Below are positions 1-11,720 of a stretch of DNA of 64,000 nucleotides, one piece after another. The translations under genes and the position numbers were made by a program. The DNA is from Archilochus colubris (lineage: Eukaryota > Chordata > Aves > Apodiformes > Trochilidae). Under the pieces are notes generated by a model, which worked only from the letters and a program-made list of their open reading frames with translations, ran no database searches and was not told the origin of the DNA. Position 1 is the first letter of the stretch; each line of letters starts with the position of its first letter. The stretch lies in the NCBI GenBank assembly GCA_023079485.1, contig CM041108.1, positions 5,609,321 through 5,673,320 on the forward strand. The letters run 5' to 3'.

Positions 1-467
1 TTGCTCTGCCCAACAACAGAAATGTGGCTCACTCAGCCAGTGCTGCAACAGAAACGTTCCCAGGTATCACAGCATCTCTTGGTCCTTCTGAAGTTACTCC
101 CTGTCCTGTAGCTGCTGCTTTGGAAACCACAGCTTTAAAAATCAGGCAGATTTAAAACTGTATGTTGAGTGCATGGGATCTTGGCTATTTCACCTGCTCA
201 GCAGTCCTGGACCCCACTCCCCAGCTCCTGTTGTCCCCTGCCCTTCTAGGCACTCCCTAAGTAGGGGCTCAGGTCTTGGCTGAAATATACAAGACCCCCA
301 CTATTTAATAACATCAAAGGTTTAAGCCAAGCACTTACATTTTTTAATAGGAGGCTTTCTGATGACTGGGGAAGGGGCTAAATCCTCAGGTGTCCCCATG
401 AGGAAGTTTTGCATAACAAAGGAGTGAGGAGAAAGGAGGCCAGGAGCCATGAGTGAGGCTGCAGTTC
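1..467. other. Downstream flank of CD3E, no gene seen
   Basis: Mixed-composition DNA beyond the CD3E polyadenylation signal. I see no splice-bounded coding segment. In other amniotes CD3D and CD3G follow CD3E on this side, so they would be expected just outside the window. Confidence 0.5.
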
Positions 468-473
468 TTTATT
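468..473 (-). terminator. CD3E: AATAAA polyadenylation signal of CD3E
   Basis: AATAAA on the minus strand (TTTATT on plus) lies about 225 nt past the CD3E stop codon, a normal 3' UTR length. No closer AATAAA was seen between it and the stop. Confidence 0.65.
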
Positions 474-695
474 GCAAAGGCAAAATTCTCTTGCCAGTGT
501 GCTCTTTTGTTCCTTTTCCCTCATGTCAAATTGAAGGCTGAAGGAAGATACCAGGGTAGGACAGTGGCAGCAGGGTGCTTGTTCTGTGTTACCCCAAATC
601 CCTGGGGTCTGGGGCTGCAGAGAAGTGGCATTGAGATGGGCAGAAGCACTTAAGCCCCTCTGTTGCTGTTTCCCAGCCTGTCATCCCTGGGAATT

Positions 696-3600
696 TCAGG
701 AGCCCCTTTTTTCCAGGCCTGCATACACTCCCTGATGGCCTTTCCGGATGGGCTGTGGGTACAGCAGAGATGTTATTTCAGGAATCCTTATGAATACACC
801 CTCAAACAATGCCTTGGTCCACATGACACAAAGAGAAAACCAGCACAGAGAGCAGGTGCAGTGCTGCTCTGGTAGCTGCAGGTCTGCTCCTGAGTCTCTG
901 TGGCAGGAGAAAGGGCTCCACCCCCACCACCTTTTTCCTTCATTCCCAGGAAACTTTGGAGGTTGACTGGATGCTCCTTCAAAGGAGCAAGAAGCATAAA
1001 GCCCACAGATTCTCAGCTCTGGCTATCCCTCCCCAGCCAGCAAAGAGAGGTGGAAAAAATGCAGAATCTCCATACCTCATAGTCAGGGTTTGGAACAGGG
1101 GGAGGACGCTGCATCTTCTGACCTGCAACCAGGGGCAAAGAGAGGTGGTGTGGTCCTTGGTGATGATTGATCCAACACAGCACAAAGGACTTTCACAGAG
1201 GTGATCCCAGAGAAATGCATACTATGGGTCAGCCCACATGGCTTCATTATGAGCTTAAAGCTTTCAAAGACCCAACACAAGCTGAGCATCTCCCATGTAG
1301 AGTTTGCTTCGGCACAGACTCAGTGCTGCTGCACAGCAGCCTGTGAAATGGTTGCCTGTGGGCAGGAAGCCTTTGGCACAACCCATCCTAAACAAAAAGG
1401 CACAACAGGCCTGGCAAGCAGGAGCATTCCTCAGCGAGGTCTTGGACTCACTCAAGTGTTTACCTGAGTGCTCAGCAGACGTCATGGAGAGCAGAGGTGC
1501 CCACGTGGCTCTTACCTTGCAGCCGGCTGCCAGTGCTCCCTTTCCCCTTCCTGTTTTTGCTGCAGTAATAGACCAGAATCAGCACCCCAAAGGTGACGAG
1601 AAGGTCTGCAACGATGATCCCTGTCACTGCCAAGGCATCCAGCTCCTCACAGTTTGTGCACACTGCCAGGAGGAGAGATGGAGGTGTTCTCAGATGGGCA
1701 TCCTAGGAAGGTCCCCACCACTTCTGTCTGCAAACAGACCCGGACCAGTGCATGTAGCCTCCTTTGCTGTCCTCTGCTGTGTGTGTGGCCTGAGCCAGAG
1801 GGTATAAAACAGCTCCTATATCATTGCCTCCTCCACATCACCTGTGCTGGACTCTATCTCTTGAATGCAGAGCAGCTGCCCAAATTTCTGGTGGCTCAGA
1901 GGCTGAAAACAGTCTGAGGAGAGGTCAGTCCCCCTGCCCCTTGTTGATGAGTCAAAGAAACTCAGCTGCAAGCTCCAGATATAGGAGTTTTCCACTCTGC
2001 AAGATCAGAAATGGCTCTGGCCTTTGTGACAAACGGCATGACAGAAGCTGAATTAATAAAAAGCTCACACATAGTATTCATGGAAGTGGTTGAGATGCAG
2101 CCAGCCTGATGTCATGGTTCAACCATCTCAGCCCAAAGCCACACACTTGAGGACAGCGAGAGGGGAAGGCTGAAGAGCAGCTGGGGAATTCCCTTTGCCA
2201 AAATTTTGCTCTTGAACTCTTACTGCCCAAAGAGAGTGGGAAGGGCCTCAGCAGAGTTGTGTCCATCCACCCAGCAGGATGAACATCAGGTCTCAGCTCC
2301 TGTGCAGATTTTATCCTTGGCCCCCAGACTGAGAGCTTTTTCACTCACCTCTGGCATTCAGGTACATTTCATGCTTCTTATCATCTGTCGAGCAGCTCAC
2401 GTTGGTTGGGGAGCTGTCATGGTTCTCTATAACATACTTCCTCTCCTTGCTCTCTGGTTGTATCCCAGTTATCTCCCAGGCTATGCTGCCTTCAGTCAGG
2501 GGACATGTGATTGTCACCGTGGTTCCAGAAATCTCCACCAGGAACTCTTTAGTGAGGGTGGGTCAATGAGAAGGGAAACCAGCATTACAAACAGCTTCTG
2601 GGCAGACTTCCCTGCCCACCCTTGTCCCACCATGACAGTCTGCACTGCAAAATCTCTGATTTTATGATGCAATTCACCTGAGCAGCATCTGCAGTCTTTA
2701 CATTGTGCTAAATAGTTAAGAATGCTGGAAAGACACACTTACTCTTGTGTACTTCAGTATTGTCTGCAAAGGAGAGGCTGGTGTTAAAGTATCAGCATTA
2801 AGGTACCTTACTGATGGGTGCTGTTAGAAAATGGGGGGAGTTAGAAAATTATTTGCCCTCAGAAAACTTCCACTGCTTGGGCATCACTGCTGATAATTAG
2901 GTACAAATCATGGCAGCCAATTTTCCAAACTGGTGAGATCAGCAACAGTTAATGAACAGGGAATTTTTCCTATCCTATAATACTTGCAAAATACAAATAC
3001 TTCTATTTGGCTTTCAATCCTCACTCATGAGCCACAGTTGATCCTTTAAATCATACTTAAGATTTAAGAATGCTTTTAAAATACACTTACCCTGCTGAGC
3101 TGTGCTGCCAACTACAAAAGAAAGAATAATAAGGGGTAAGTAATTTTGCCACAGATATTGTACACGTTTATCATACTTCTTTCAGAATATCCTGTCTGAA
3201 CTCAGCTGCTTGAAAGAGATGATTTTACTGCAGTATTTGTTAGCTGAGACAGGATGTTGTTTGAAATGAAGTCTTTTCCCTTGGAAGCCATTTTTAACAG
3301 ACTAACGCAGAAAGAAAATGTTTAATAATTTTCTGACTTGGTTTAGAAAAAGGATTATTGCAAGAAAATGTCTTTTAATTATCTTTCAAATTTATCTCTC
3401 AGGGTTAGCAGCTTCTTAATAGTCTTTGCAGCTACTCTACACTTCATCCTAAACCATCTTTCTAAATTCTGGTCAGTTCAAACTGGTACTGTGGAAATTG
3501 CTGCTACACCCATGATGATACAGTAAATCTGAACTGAAATTACTTACCCGTGGTCAGAAAAGGATTTAAGAAAAGCACACAAACAGAGAAAAAACAAATA

Positions 3601-3974
3601 AGACCACAGGCCCTGGCACAGTGCAGAAAGCAGTGCATCAAGCTCCAACCTGTGTGGGGTTTGGAGTCCAGGTGTCTGAGTGAACCAGAAAAAATTCACT
3701 AGGGGCTTTAAGTTCTTTTCTCTAGCCTGAGGGGGTTGGATTCTCATTTCTCTTTCCCTGCTGCCTCCTCTCTGCAGGGACTGCTCCCTCTGGAAAGCAG
3801 CAGCCCCAGAGGCACTGTACACAGCAGCTGCAGAAGATGTGGCTGCAGGCACAGTCACAGCCCCCTGTGCTTGCTCCTGGGTAGCACCTAAGGGTCCCTA
3901 AGGGCTCCTGGCCAGTTGTACTCACCCACACCCAGCAGCAGTCCCAGGAGAGGCAAGGACAGCTCCAGGCTCAT
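696..3974 (-). CDS. CD3E: T-cell receptor CD3 epsilon chain (7 coding exons)
   Basis: CD3 epsilon is the signalling chain of the T-cell receptor complex in the T-cell plasma membrane. CDS exons on the minus strand in transcript order are 3926-3974, 3091-3111, 2743-2763, 2349-2546, 1516-1662, 1076-1122 and 696-752. They give 540 nt and 179 residues with every junction GT/AG and in phase. Residues 1-17 are a signal peptide. Two 21-nt micro-exons encode the short acidic N-terminus. The Ig domain follows with its cysteine pair at C45 and C82 and a sequon at N79. The CxxC stalk is at 98-101, and the transmembrane segment (about 106-129) carries D116, the residue expected to pair with a TCR basic residue. 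The tail holds the PPPVPNPDYEP proline-rich, Nck-binding type motif and an ITAM (Y160-EPI, Y171-AGL). The C-terminus EKRGS differs from the mammalian NQRRI retention motif. Identity is near certain. The two micro-exons are the part most in need of cDNA support. Confidence 0.95.
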
Positions 3975-6134
3975 CCTTGAGCTCCTCGTCTCTACCACAT
4001 CAGCTTGGTGGCTCCAAGGGAGGAAAGAACACGTGTTGGTTTCTCAAGTTCTCGCTTACAAGAAAGAGGCCCGAGAATTTTTTCCCAGAATTGTGATGTG
4101 TGGTGATGAACTGAGCCGTGCTGGGGAGACTCAGCCTTTCCACTGAACCCTGCAAGCAGCCCAGGCAGAGATGGGACACGGGTGGCAGAACCAGCCCATC
4201 TCAGGAAGTGCGGAGGCTCAAAACGTCCTCTCGGAACGTCACACGCAGCAAGGGGTGTTGGGGTGTCTGCTCTGCAACTGCTCAAGGCTCCTGGGGACCT
4301 GCTGTAGGGACAGAGAAACGAACCTGCATTGGCTTTGCCATCAGGGCCTTCCAAACCGAGCTTTTCTGAAGTTCAAACTACTGCAAGGAGCTAAACACAG
4401 CAAGAAGATGAGCCAGGGAGGCAGCAGTGCTTGGAGGAGCTCAGCAGCAATGAGCAGTAAGTACCAGGCTGCCAGCCCGGGGGTTTGGGTGCTGGTGATG
4501 CAATCTAGACTCTGCTTTAGTTGGTTTGCTCAAACGCATCCCGTTTATTCCCGCTGCCTCTTTTTAGGAGCCGTGGTTGCCAGCTCCTTCCAGCAGATGG
4601 GCTCGGCTTCCCCTGGGCTGGTGGCCAGGGGCCACTAGAGGGGGCTCCTGCCCCTTCCAGCCGGGTCCGATCCGCAAGGCTCCGACGGGGCGTCCGCCGG
4701 GCCCCGTTTCATTTACTGAGGTGCCCCCTTTAGCTGCCAGGTCTTTCTTTTACTTACGTTCGTTTCCAAAATCCGAACCAGAGAATGCAGGCTACTAATA
4801 ATGGTGCTGGGGACTCCTAAGAGCTGGAGTCTGCACGTTTTGAAAGAAGGTGCTGAAAGTTATTAAAAGTTTGCAAGGAAGAGTTCAGCACAGAGCCTCT
4901 TCCCAGTCCCCTGCTGTAAAGTGAGAGCCAGGAGTGGCCAAAGGGCAGTTCCAGCACCAAACACACTTGTCCTGGACTCTGCATGGGCTGCCTGGGGATC
5001 AGAAGCTGCTGCTGTACAGAAAGGATCTTGGGAGGTGGCAGGGAAGGGACTGCCTTGTGGATACTTGACACCAAATAAATCAGAAGAGGCAAAAAGTATC
5101 CTCTGCTTGCAAAAACAAAGAAAGAACCCGGCCTAGTAAATGTTTATGGTGGAAATGAGAGAAACAAAAGTACTGTTTTGGAATAGTAACTGAGTGGCAA
5201 TCTGAGGAGGTGTAGTGATATCCGGTTCAGACAGGAGCCAGATTGTTTCCAAGAATATAAGGGATACGTTGTATATCAGAGCAATTAGCAGAGATAACTT
5301 GAAGTTTGAAAGTTGAAAATGTTCTCAGAAGTTGCTGCAAGGATGTTACAAGAGTAAATGGTAGGGGAGATGTTCACTTTCTCCCTGCTGTTGTCTTCCC
5401 ATCAAACCCCTTGTTCTGGCCAGTTCTGCCATCCTCTCAGTGTGTCCCAGGTAATCCGAAATACCTCAATCAGAGCAACAGGGGTGCCCTTGCTCTGCTC
5501 CACAGCTCTGAGCTGAAAGGAGCCCTTCAAAACACCCAGTGCTTGGGGCATCCTCTGTCCTTGCCTTCGCTCTGCCTCAGCCACAGCCAAAGCTCATAAC
5601 CTGGGATGTCTTCCTGTAAGAATCTGTGTTTCAGGAGGACATTTCCATCCTCTGGGTGTGTGCTCACACTGCTACCAGAGACTGTCTCTTTTGGGCTGGC
5701 TTTTATGGACTGTTCACAGCTTTTTACCAAGCGAGTGTCCCTCATTCCTTCAGGCCATCTATAAACACCTTAAGGCAAATTTTCTTTTAGGAGCGACATT
5801 ACCTCCCACAAGAGGGGAGTGGTTTCAGGTGGAAGCTGGGAGGAGGAATGATTGCAACACAAAAGAGCAAAGGAATATGGGAGGCAGAAGAAATTAATCT
5901 TACCTTGAAAATCTCCCTGTTTTACACACAGAAGTGAGTTGTGCTGGCTGCACTTTGCCTTTCAGTGTAAGGGCAGGGGATGTTCCCATCGCCTTGCAAA
6001 TCAAGCTGAGAGAAATTTGCTGTACTGTGCCAGGAAGGCTTTGAGAAACTCATCTTTCATCCAGTCATCGAGAACCTGAAAGGGATTTCTCTTTCTGGCA
6101 CTGCTGAGCCGTGGAGCAGGGATTTGTCTTCCCG
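3975..6134. promoter_or_regulatory. Divergent CD3E / MPZL2 intergenic region
   Basis: About 2.2 kb separates the two start codons, which point away from each other, so both 5' UTRs and promoters must lie here. A short GC- and CpG-rich patch sits near 4600-4720. A strong isolated donor, GCA|GTAAGT near 4458, follows a short open frame on plus but has no partner that I could place. Functional elements were not resolved. Confidence 0.4.
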
Positions 6135-9100
6135 ATGGATGGCCCCAGCTGGCTGCCTGCTCTGCTCTTCCTTGGGGTACAGCTCCGAGGTAAGGAAACC
6201 TGGGACTGTCTGGTCTCACCTCCACCTGGACTTTCCTCTTCTGATCCCTTAATTATCATCCTCATTAAGGCAGGGACTTTGCAGAAGTCTCAGGTACTTG
6301 TGATCACAATTTTGTGATTCTTTCGGACCGGGGTTCACTGCGAGTGCCACGAAGTTACTGAATTTCTCTGACAAACAGGTTTAGGTGTGTTCAAGCGGAA
6401 GGAGAACACTGATCTCATTCTGAGCTCTCGTTACACATCTTTTCCTCTCTTGCCAGGAATCTGGACTTTACTCCTTGATAGCTTTTTTCCACTGTCTTTG
6501 TTACTAAATAATAAGGGATTGTTAATCAGCACTGGGTTTAGATCCTTCACACAGCAGTGATTGCAGACAGACCATAAACCTGCCTGAATTTCCAATGGTT
6601 TAGATCAATATAGCTGGAATGCAAGAGCACCAGGTCCTCCTTTCCCAAAGGCACAGAGAAACAGTCAGTAACTCGCCTTGAAAAGAACTATTTTACACTT
6701 GTTCTCTTAAAGAAGTTTAAAAGGTTTGACACTGAGTCTTTGTGATGCATGATCTCTACCAATGAGGTTTTTCAGATGTGAACACCTTCCATGTTTTGGC
6801 ATTTCAAATATTTTCTCCTTTGAGGAAAGAAATTATTTGGCAAGGGAGTCTTTGGTTATAAATTATTTTAAAATACAGGAAATTTGTCTGTTGCTTTTGT
6901 TACAGGGCCATATTTTGCAGCCACCAGATAAGCTTTTTGGTGTTTGCTTGAATCACACCGGGGTAAATCAATTCCTCTTCCTAAAGTGACAGGAAATTAT
7001 TAATATTTTCTTTTTCTGCTGGCTAAATTTGACTGGTGTGTAAAAGAAAAGTGATGTCAGGCAGAGGGAGGACTGTCCCTTTCAGCAGCAAGGTTTTTAG
7101 CTCAGTACTGCTCTTTTGTGGAAATTAACCCACTGACTTGGAGAGCCAAAGCTCTTGCTGATCAGGGGGGTAGCATGGAGTTAGAAATGTAAAGTTATTT
7201 TTAAAGCAGCAGCTAAGGGGGGGTGGTTAACAGAGGATGCTTTTTGACAAACAAATGCTTGCAGATTTACCTTAAGGATTTTTTGTAGAGTTCCTCAGCC
7301 TGACTGTATCTGACTGTAGCTGTCCAGCTGGGCTGTCTACCTTCTGACAGGCACTTCTTACAACAGTAAGGGCAGTTCTCCTCATGGTGTGAACCACGCT
7401 GGGGCTGGTAACACAAAGTGTACAAGGGGAAGTTCTGGCATGGGAAATAGCAGTTGTTTGTTGGTTGGGGATCACTTCCTTGAAAGGGCAGAGCTGCTTT
7501 TCTGGAGAAATCTGCTTGGGGGATTGAGTGCAGTAATCACTCGTGAAAATACGACTGGGACAAACGTGAGAATAGTTATGTGGTATCTTTAGTGCCAGTC
7601 AGGAGCAAGTATATTTTTAAGGAGGGGTGGCATTTACAACAGCGTTTACACCTCCTACATGTCAAATTTGCTCATGCCTGCAGAGAGACAATTCCCCAGC
7701 AAACTCCATTGTCCCCTCGGGCAAGCCCTTCTCAGTGGTCCTCTCACAACCAGTTATCAGATCTGTAAATGTTTCATCGTGCAGCCACAAAACTACAGAG
7801 ACAGGGCTGTGCGAGCCGTTCAGACGAATGCAAACTCCCTTTAAAGCTGCCCTGTGCAGCTCGCACATGAACCGGGAGCATCCCCGCAGCACTGGGGATC
7901 TGCTGGATCCTGCAGAGCCGGGATCACCTCCCTTAGGGATCACATCGGCACAGATCAAACAGGCTCCTGCGCAGACTAAATGCTGATAAGAAGAGGTGAT
8001 AAGCTTAACCCCAGACGCTCGCTTTCTTTCCTGCTGTTTTCCCTGCAGCACTGGGCCCTGCAGCAGCCGTGGAAGTTCACACTGCCAAGGAGGTTCATGC
8101 TGTGAATGGCACTAACCTGAGGCTGAAATGCACCTTTTCCAGCAGCAGCCCTATTAGCCCGGACCTGTCTGTGACCTGGAACTTTCAGCCCGAGGACCTG
8201 AGCTCCCATGAACCGGTGAGTGAGACCTTCGTGCTCCATTTCACTGATGCACACCTACCCTAACAAACCTGTTCCCAAAGACAACGAGTCCAGTGACTGC
8301 AACCATTCCAGGTGTGGGGATGAGCAAGCACAGCCTGAAGCCCACAAATATGTGCACCCTGGGCCTTTTCTCTGCTGCTCAGAACGATTATGCTGAGCAA
8401 GGAGGTTTGTTTACAGACCCTGGATAAACAAACAGTTTTTATGTTTAGGCTTGGGTAATTAGGGTTAAAATATCTGTGGCCTGATGAGACTGTACCTCTT
8501 CAGCACAGCTGAGCCCTGTGTCTGAGCTGGCATCCTGCACCTAATGTGGCTTACAGAATGTTTTGCCTTGCCAGCTCAGCTCTGGAACTGGGAGATGGCT
8601 GAGCCTTGGTCTGAGCAGGACAGAGCTCATGTGGCTGCCAGACCAAAGCCATTTTGAGATATCCTGAGAGTGACTGGGCCAGTGCAGCTTGGGTCTGGTG
8701 CCACTCCACTTTCACGTACTGCTTCCACCACAAAGGCTGCCCAGTCCAGAGGAATGACAACTTCTTCTCTTTCTTCTAGGTATTTTATTACCTGAAGGAG
8801 CCCTACAAGCTGCCCGCTGGACGGTTTAAGGAGAGAGTCACCTGGGATGGGAATATCGAGCGTAATGATGTTTCCATTGTTATCTGGAATTTGCAGCCCA
8901 CTGACAATGGGACATTCACCTGCCAGGTGATGAACCCACCAGATTTTTATGGAGCGATTGGTGAAGTGAGACTCAGAGTTGTGCAGAAAGGTGAGAGGCC
9001 AAGAACCCCAGCAGAGGTCATGGGGATGTAGCCAGTGCAAAGCACATTCTCCATGTGTATGCAAGAAAAGGAACTGTAAAGAGGAAGCAGGGGGATAGGT

Positions 9101-9417
9101 AGTGGGTATGAGGGAAAAAGAAGCCTGGGGAAAGCTTCTGTTCATGAATACAAGTTCCCAGCCTCATCCCAAGAGCCCTCTGTGTGTCCCTCTTGCTCAT
9201 GTATCTGTTTCTCTCCATGCAGTGCAGTTCTCAGAAATCCATTTCCTGGCAGTGGCCATTGGGTCTGCCTGTGTTCTGATGGTCATTGTGGTGACTGTTG
9301 TGATCATCTGCCGACACCGTCGGAAGAAAGCACAAGAGAAGAGGACTGAGGTGTCAGACACTGAACTGTAAGGACAGAGGAGGGAGAGAGGCTCCTAGGA
9401 AAGCTACATATATATAT

Positions 9418-9452
<35 letters not shown>

Positions 9453-9843
9453 CCCTTCTTTATAAAATATATCTTTGTAACTACTCTGAATCACTGGTTT
9501 AGACCCTACAGTGTCTACAATACAAAACTGCAGGCACAATTAGCAATAATAACCTGTTCTTCCCTCCACGAACCTGCCACTGGGGTCACCACGCATGTAG
9601 CATGCTTATTATCTTACCATACAGCTTTTGTTATACATTATGTATGCAATGTGTAACTCAGAACACGATTCTGCTGCTCAGGATACCAGATGCTGATTTC
9701 GGGGGTTTCCTTTTTTTTTCCCCTACCTCTTTCTTTTTCTTTTCTTTTATTTTTTTTTTCTTCTCTGTCTTTTTTTTAATGACAGTAAAGAAAAAGAGAA
9801 TCTGAAGGTTAAAGAAGAGGAAGCCAGTCCATTAGAAGACTAG
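6135..9843 (+). CDS. MPZL2: Myelin protein zero-like 2, epithelial V-like adhesion protein (5 exons)
   Basis: A homophilic adhesion molecule of epithelia and thymic stroma. Exons are 6135-6189, 8049-8215, 8780-8990, 9223-9367 and 9786-9843, giving 636 nt and 211 residues, with junction phases 1, 0, 1 and 2. The signal peptide is residues 1-18, and an in-frame GTG 24 nt upstream was not taken as the start. One V-type Ig domain follows, with C46 and C122, the W in SVTW, and the D-x-G-x-F/Y-x-C signature as DNGTFTC. Sequons occur at N38 and N117. A hydrophobic transmembrane segment (about 151-173, starting [10 protein letters not shown]) closely resembles the mammalian EVA1/MPZL2 membrane exon. 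It is followed by RHRRKK and a Glu/Lys-rich tail ending SPLED. The last exon is only 58 nt and lies behind an unusually long pyrimidine tract. The family assignment is firm, and the neighbouring MPZL3 supports the paralogue choice. Confidence 0.93.
9405..9452. repeat. (TA)n / (CTAT)n microsatellite in MPZL2 intron 4
   Basis: A short run of TA is followed by about eight tandem copies of a CTAT tetranucleotide. This is a simple repeat likely to vary in length between individuals. It lies 40 nt past the exon 4 donor. Confidence 0.9.
9709..9778 (+). repeat. Long pyrimidine tract before MPZL2 exon 5
   Basis: About 70 nt consisting almost only of T and C, ending shortly before the acceptor TGACAG of the last MPZL2 exon. 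It serves as that exon's polypyrimidine tract and is much longer than usual. Confidence 0.8.
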
Positions 9844-11156
9844 AGGTCTTTGATAGTATATACAGTGCAGGTATGCATTCAAACACTTGCTAATTAATGT
9901 CTTTTTTAACTACAGATTTACTAAAACATTTTTACCCAGGTATTTCACTTCTGTTCCCAGACAACAGGCCGTGGTAGCCATAACCAGAGACAACTGAGAC
10001 CACAGTCACTCTTTGCTGTTCAAGTAACCTTCAGAGAAGCTGACACTGAGCGGGCAGTGGGGACAGAACTGCCTCTTACCTGTAGGTTTCTCCACCCCAG
10101 CACTGAGGATCATTTGTAGGAAAGCTGCTTTCTGCAACGTGTCTGCTTTGTGGAGGAAGAAGGATGAATCCATTTCCTTCCACCAGTTTTGAATCTGCTT
10201 TTTGATGAGTTTGATCTTTGTTGTTCTAAAAGTACTACAGGAAGACTGAAAACATTTCCAGATGGCTTTGATGGAACATTTCAGCATAATTTTTACTGAC
10301 TGGGTTTCTCAGGTCAGGAGTTGCCTCTGCTATTTTTGTTTTCAACAATAACCCCGAGTAACAAATGTGTTTTGTTTTGTTTTGTTCCTTATAAACTTAC
10401 TTCTTAGCTACTTGTAAGGCAGATGGTGAAAGCTTGTAATTTCGGATGTTAGAACAAAGCTGAATTACAGATGCCTCATCCTGTGAGTGTGCTGTCCCTG
10501 CTCAACCTGAAATTCTTGCAAGAACGAGGATGAAATTAACATAATTCATCAATTTCCTGCATTGAAGCAAAGCAGAAGGAACAAGGAAGCCTCCTTAATC
10601 TTCACACCTAAGCAATGTGAAGAAAACTGCTCTGAAGATGAAAAAACACCAAAAGATTTGAAAAATATAGCAAGATAGCTGACTGAACAGGGATTGTCAA
10701 AGCGTCTGAGCCACCAGACACACTTTTGCACCTTTGGAAGCACAAAGTGGATTTGTATTGCCCTCTTTTTCCTATTTTTCCTCCCTCTGGTGTCAGGAAA
10801 AGGAAGAATGACTGAGGGCGAGACCAGAGGAGCAGCCGATTGCTGCCAAGTGTTTTAAATCTTTTTGTTACATTAGATGGGACGTATTAGGCTGTGGGCA
10901 GCTGTGCTGAGGATAAAATTTACTGAGGGGGGGGTGTTTTGGATCGTTTTTCTTGCAGCTTCGGGAAGTTTCTCCCCCGCGGTGTTTGCGGGCGCTGCCC
11001 CCGCCACAAACCGCGGAGCTGTTACGGTTCTCAGCCAGCAACAAACCCAAACATCGTTCCGTTTGTTTAAAGAGGATCTTTATGACTTTATAACCCTTCC
11101 CTGCAGCGTCCCGGCCACTCGCTCTGTTTGTATGTTTTGCTTTCCAATTTCCTGTA

Positions 11157-11162
11157 AATAAA
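11157..11162 (+). terminator. MPZL2: AATAAA, possible MPZL2 polyadenylation signal
   Basis: The first plus-strand AATAAA that I see after the MPZL2 stop, about 1.3 kb downstream and 265 nt before the MPZL3 start codon. Mammalian MPZL2 has a long 3' UTR, so the distance is plausible, but a variant hexamer nearer the stop may be used. Confidence 0.4.
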
Positions 11163-11259
11163 GGCGCCCCGCAGAGGGCACTGGCGGTGACTCGGGACCT
11201 CTCGGCATTCCAAGCCAAGCACAGAGTTTCTGACCGGGGAAAAGTACAAGGGAAGGGGA

Positions 11260-11720
11260 TTAAAGGGATGAGCACACCGGGTTCTGCCCGGTCCGGGAGG
11301 GTTCGGGGGCCGCCCCGGATGCGTGGCAGCTCCGTTGCCATGGCGACGCGGGGCGGCCATGTTGGGCTGCGCCCGCCCTCACCTGCGCAGGTGAGCCGCC
11401 ATGTTGCGGTGCTGAGCGGAGCCGGGATGCGGGGTGCCGAGGAGGTGCCGGCCGGTACCGGCCTCCCGGTCCTCCCGCGGGGGGTTCTGCTGCTGCTGCT
11501 CGGTAAACGGGGGCGTTACGGGGAGTGTGTGGGGGGATGCGGGGGCTCCGGGAAGGGATGTTCCACAGCGGGTGGTTGCGGGACTGTGCGGTCCCCGCGG
11601 AACTGGAGAGGTGGAGGCAGCCGCTCCTCTCTGTGTGTTCTCCCCGCTTTCGGGTCCCAGCTCCGTCCCAGTTCCGCGGGGTTCGCCTGAGCTCCTGCCA
11701 CCCCCCAGCACCGGGTGGGT
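11260..11720. promoter_or_regulatory. MPZL3: CpG-rich promoter region and first exon of MPZL3
   Basis: A GC-rich block dense in CpG spans the MPZL3 first coding exon and ends in intron 1. The flanks are clearly poorer in CpG. An upstream ATG at 11401 opens a 4-codon frame (ATG TTG CGG TGC, then TGA) 26 nt before the main start, and could reduce MPZL3 translation. Confidence 0.6.

Noticed and set aside
4398..4458. Short plus-strand frame ending in a strong donor upstream of MPZL2
   Set aside because: No acceptor or partner exon of matching phase could be identified, and MPZL2 already has a complete signal-peptide exon.
6111..6134. Upstream extension of MPZL2 by 8 codons
   Set aside because: The codon at 6111 is GTG, not ATG. 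The first ATG, at 6135, gives a clean signal peptide.
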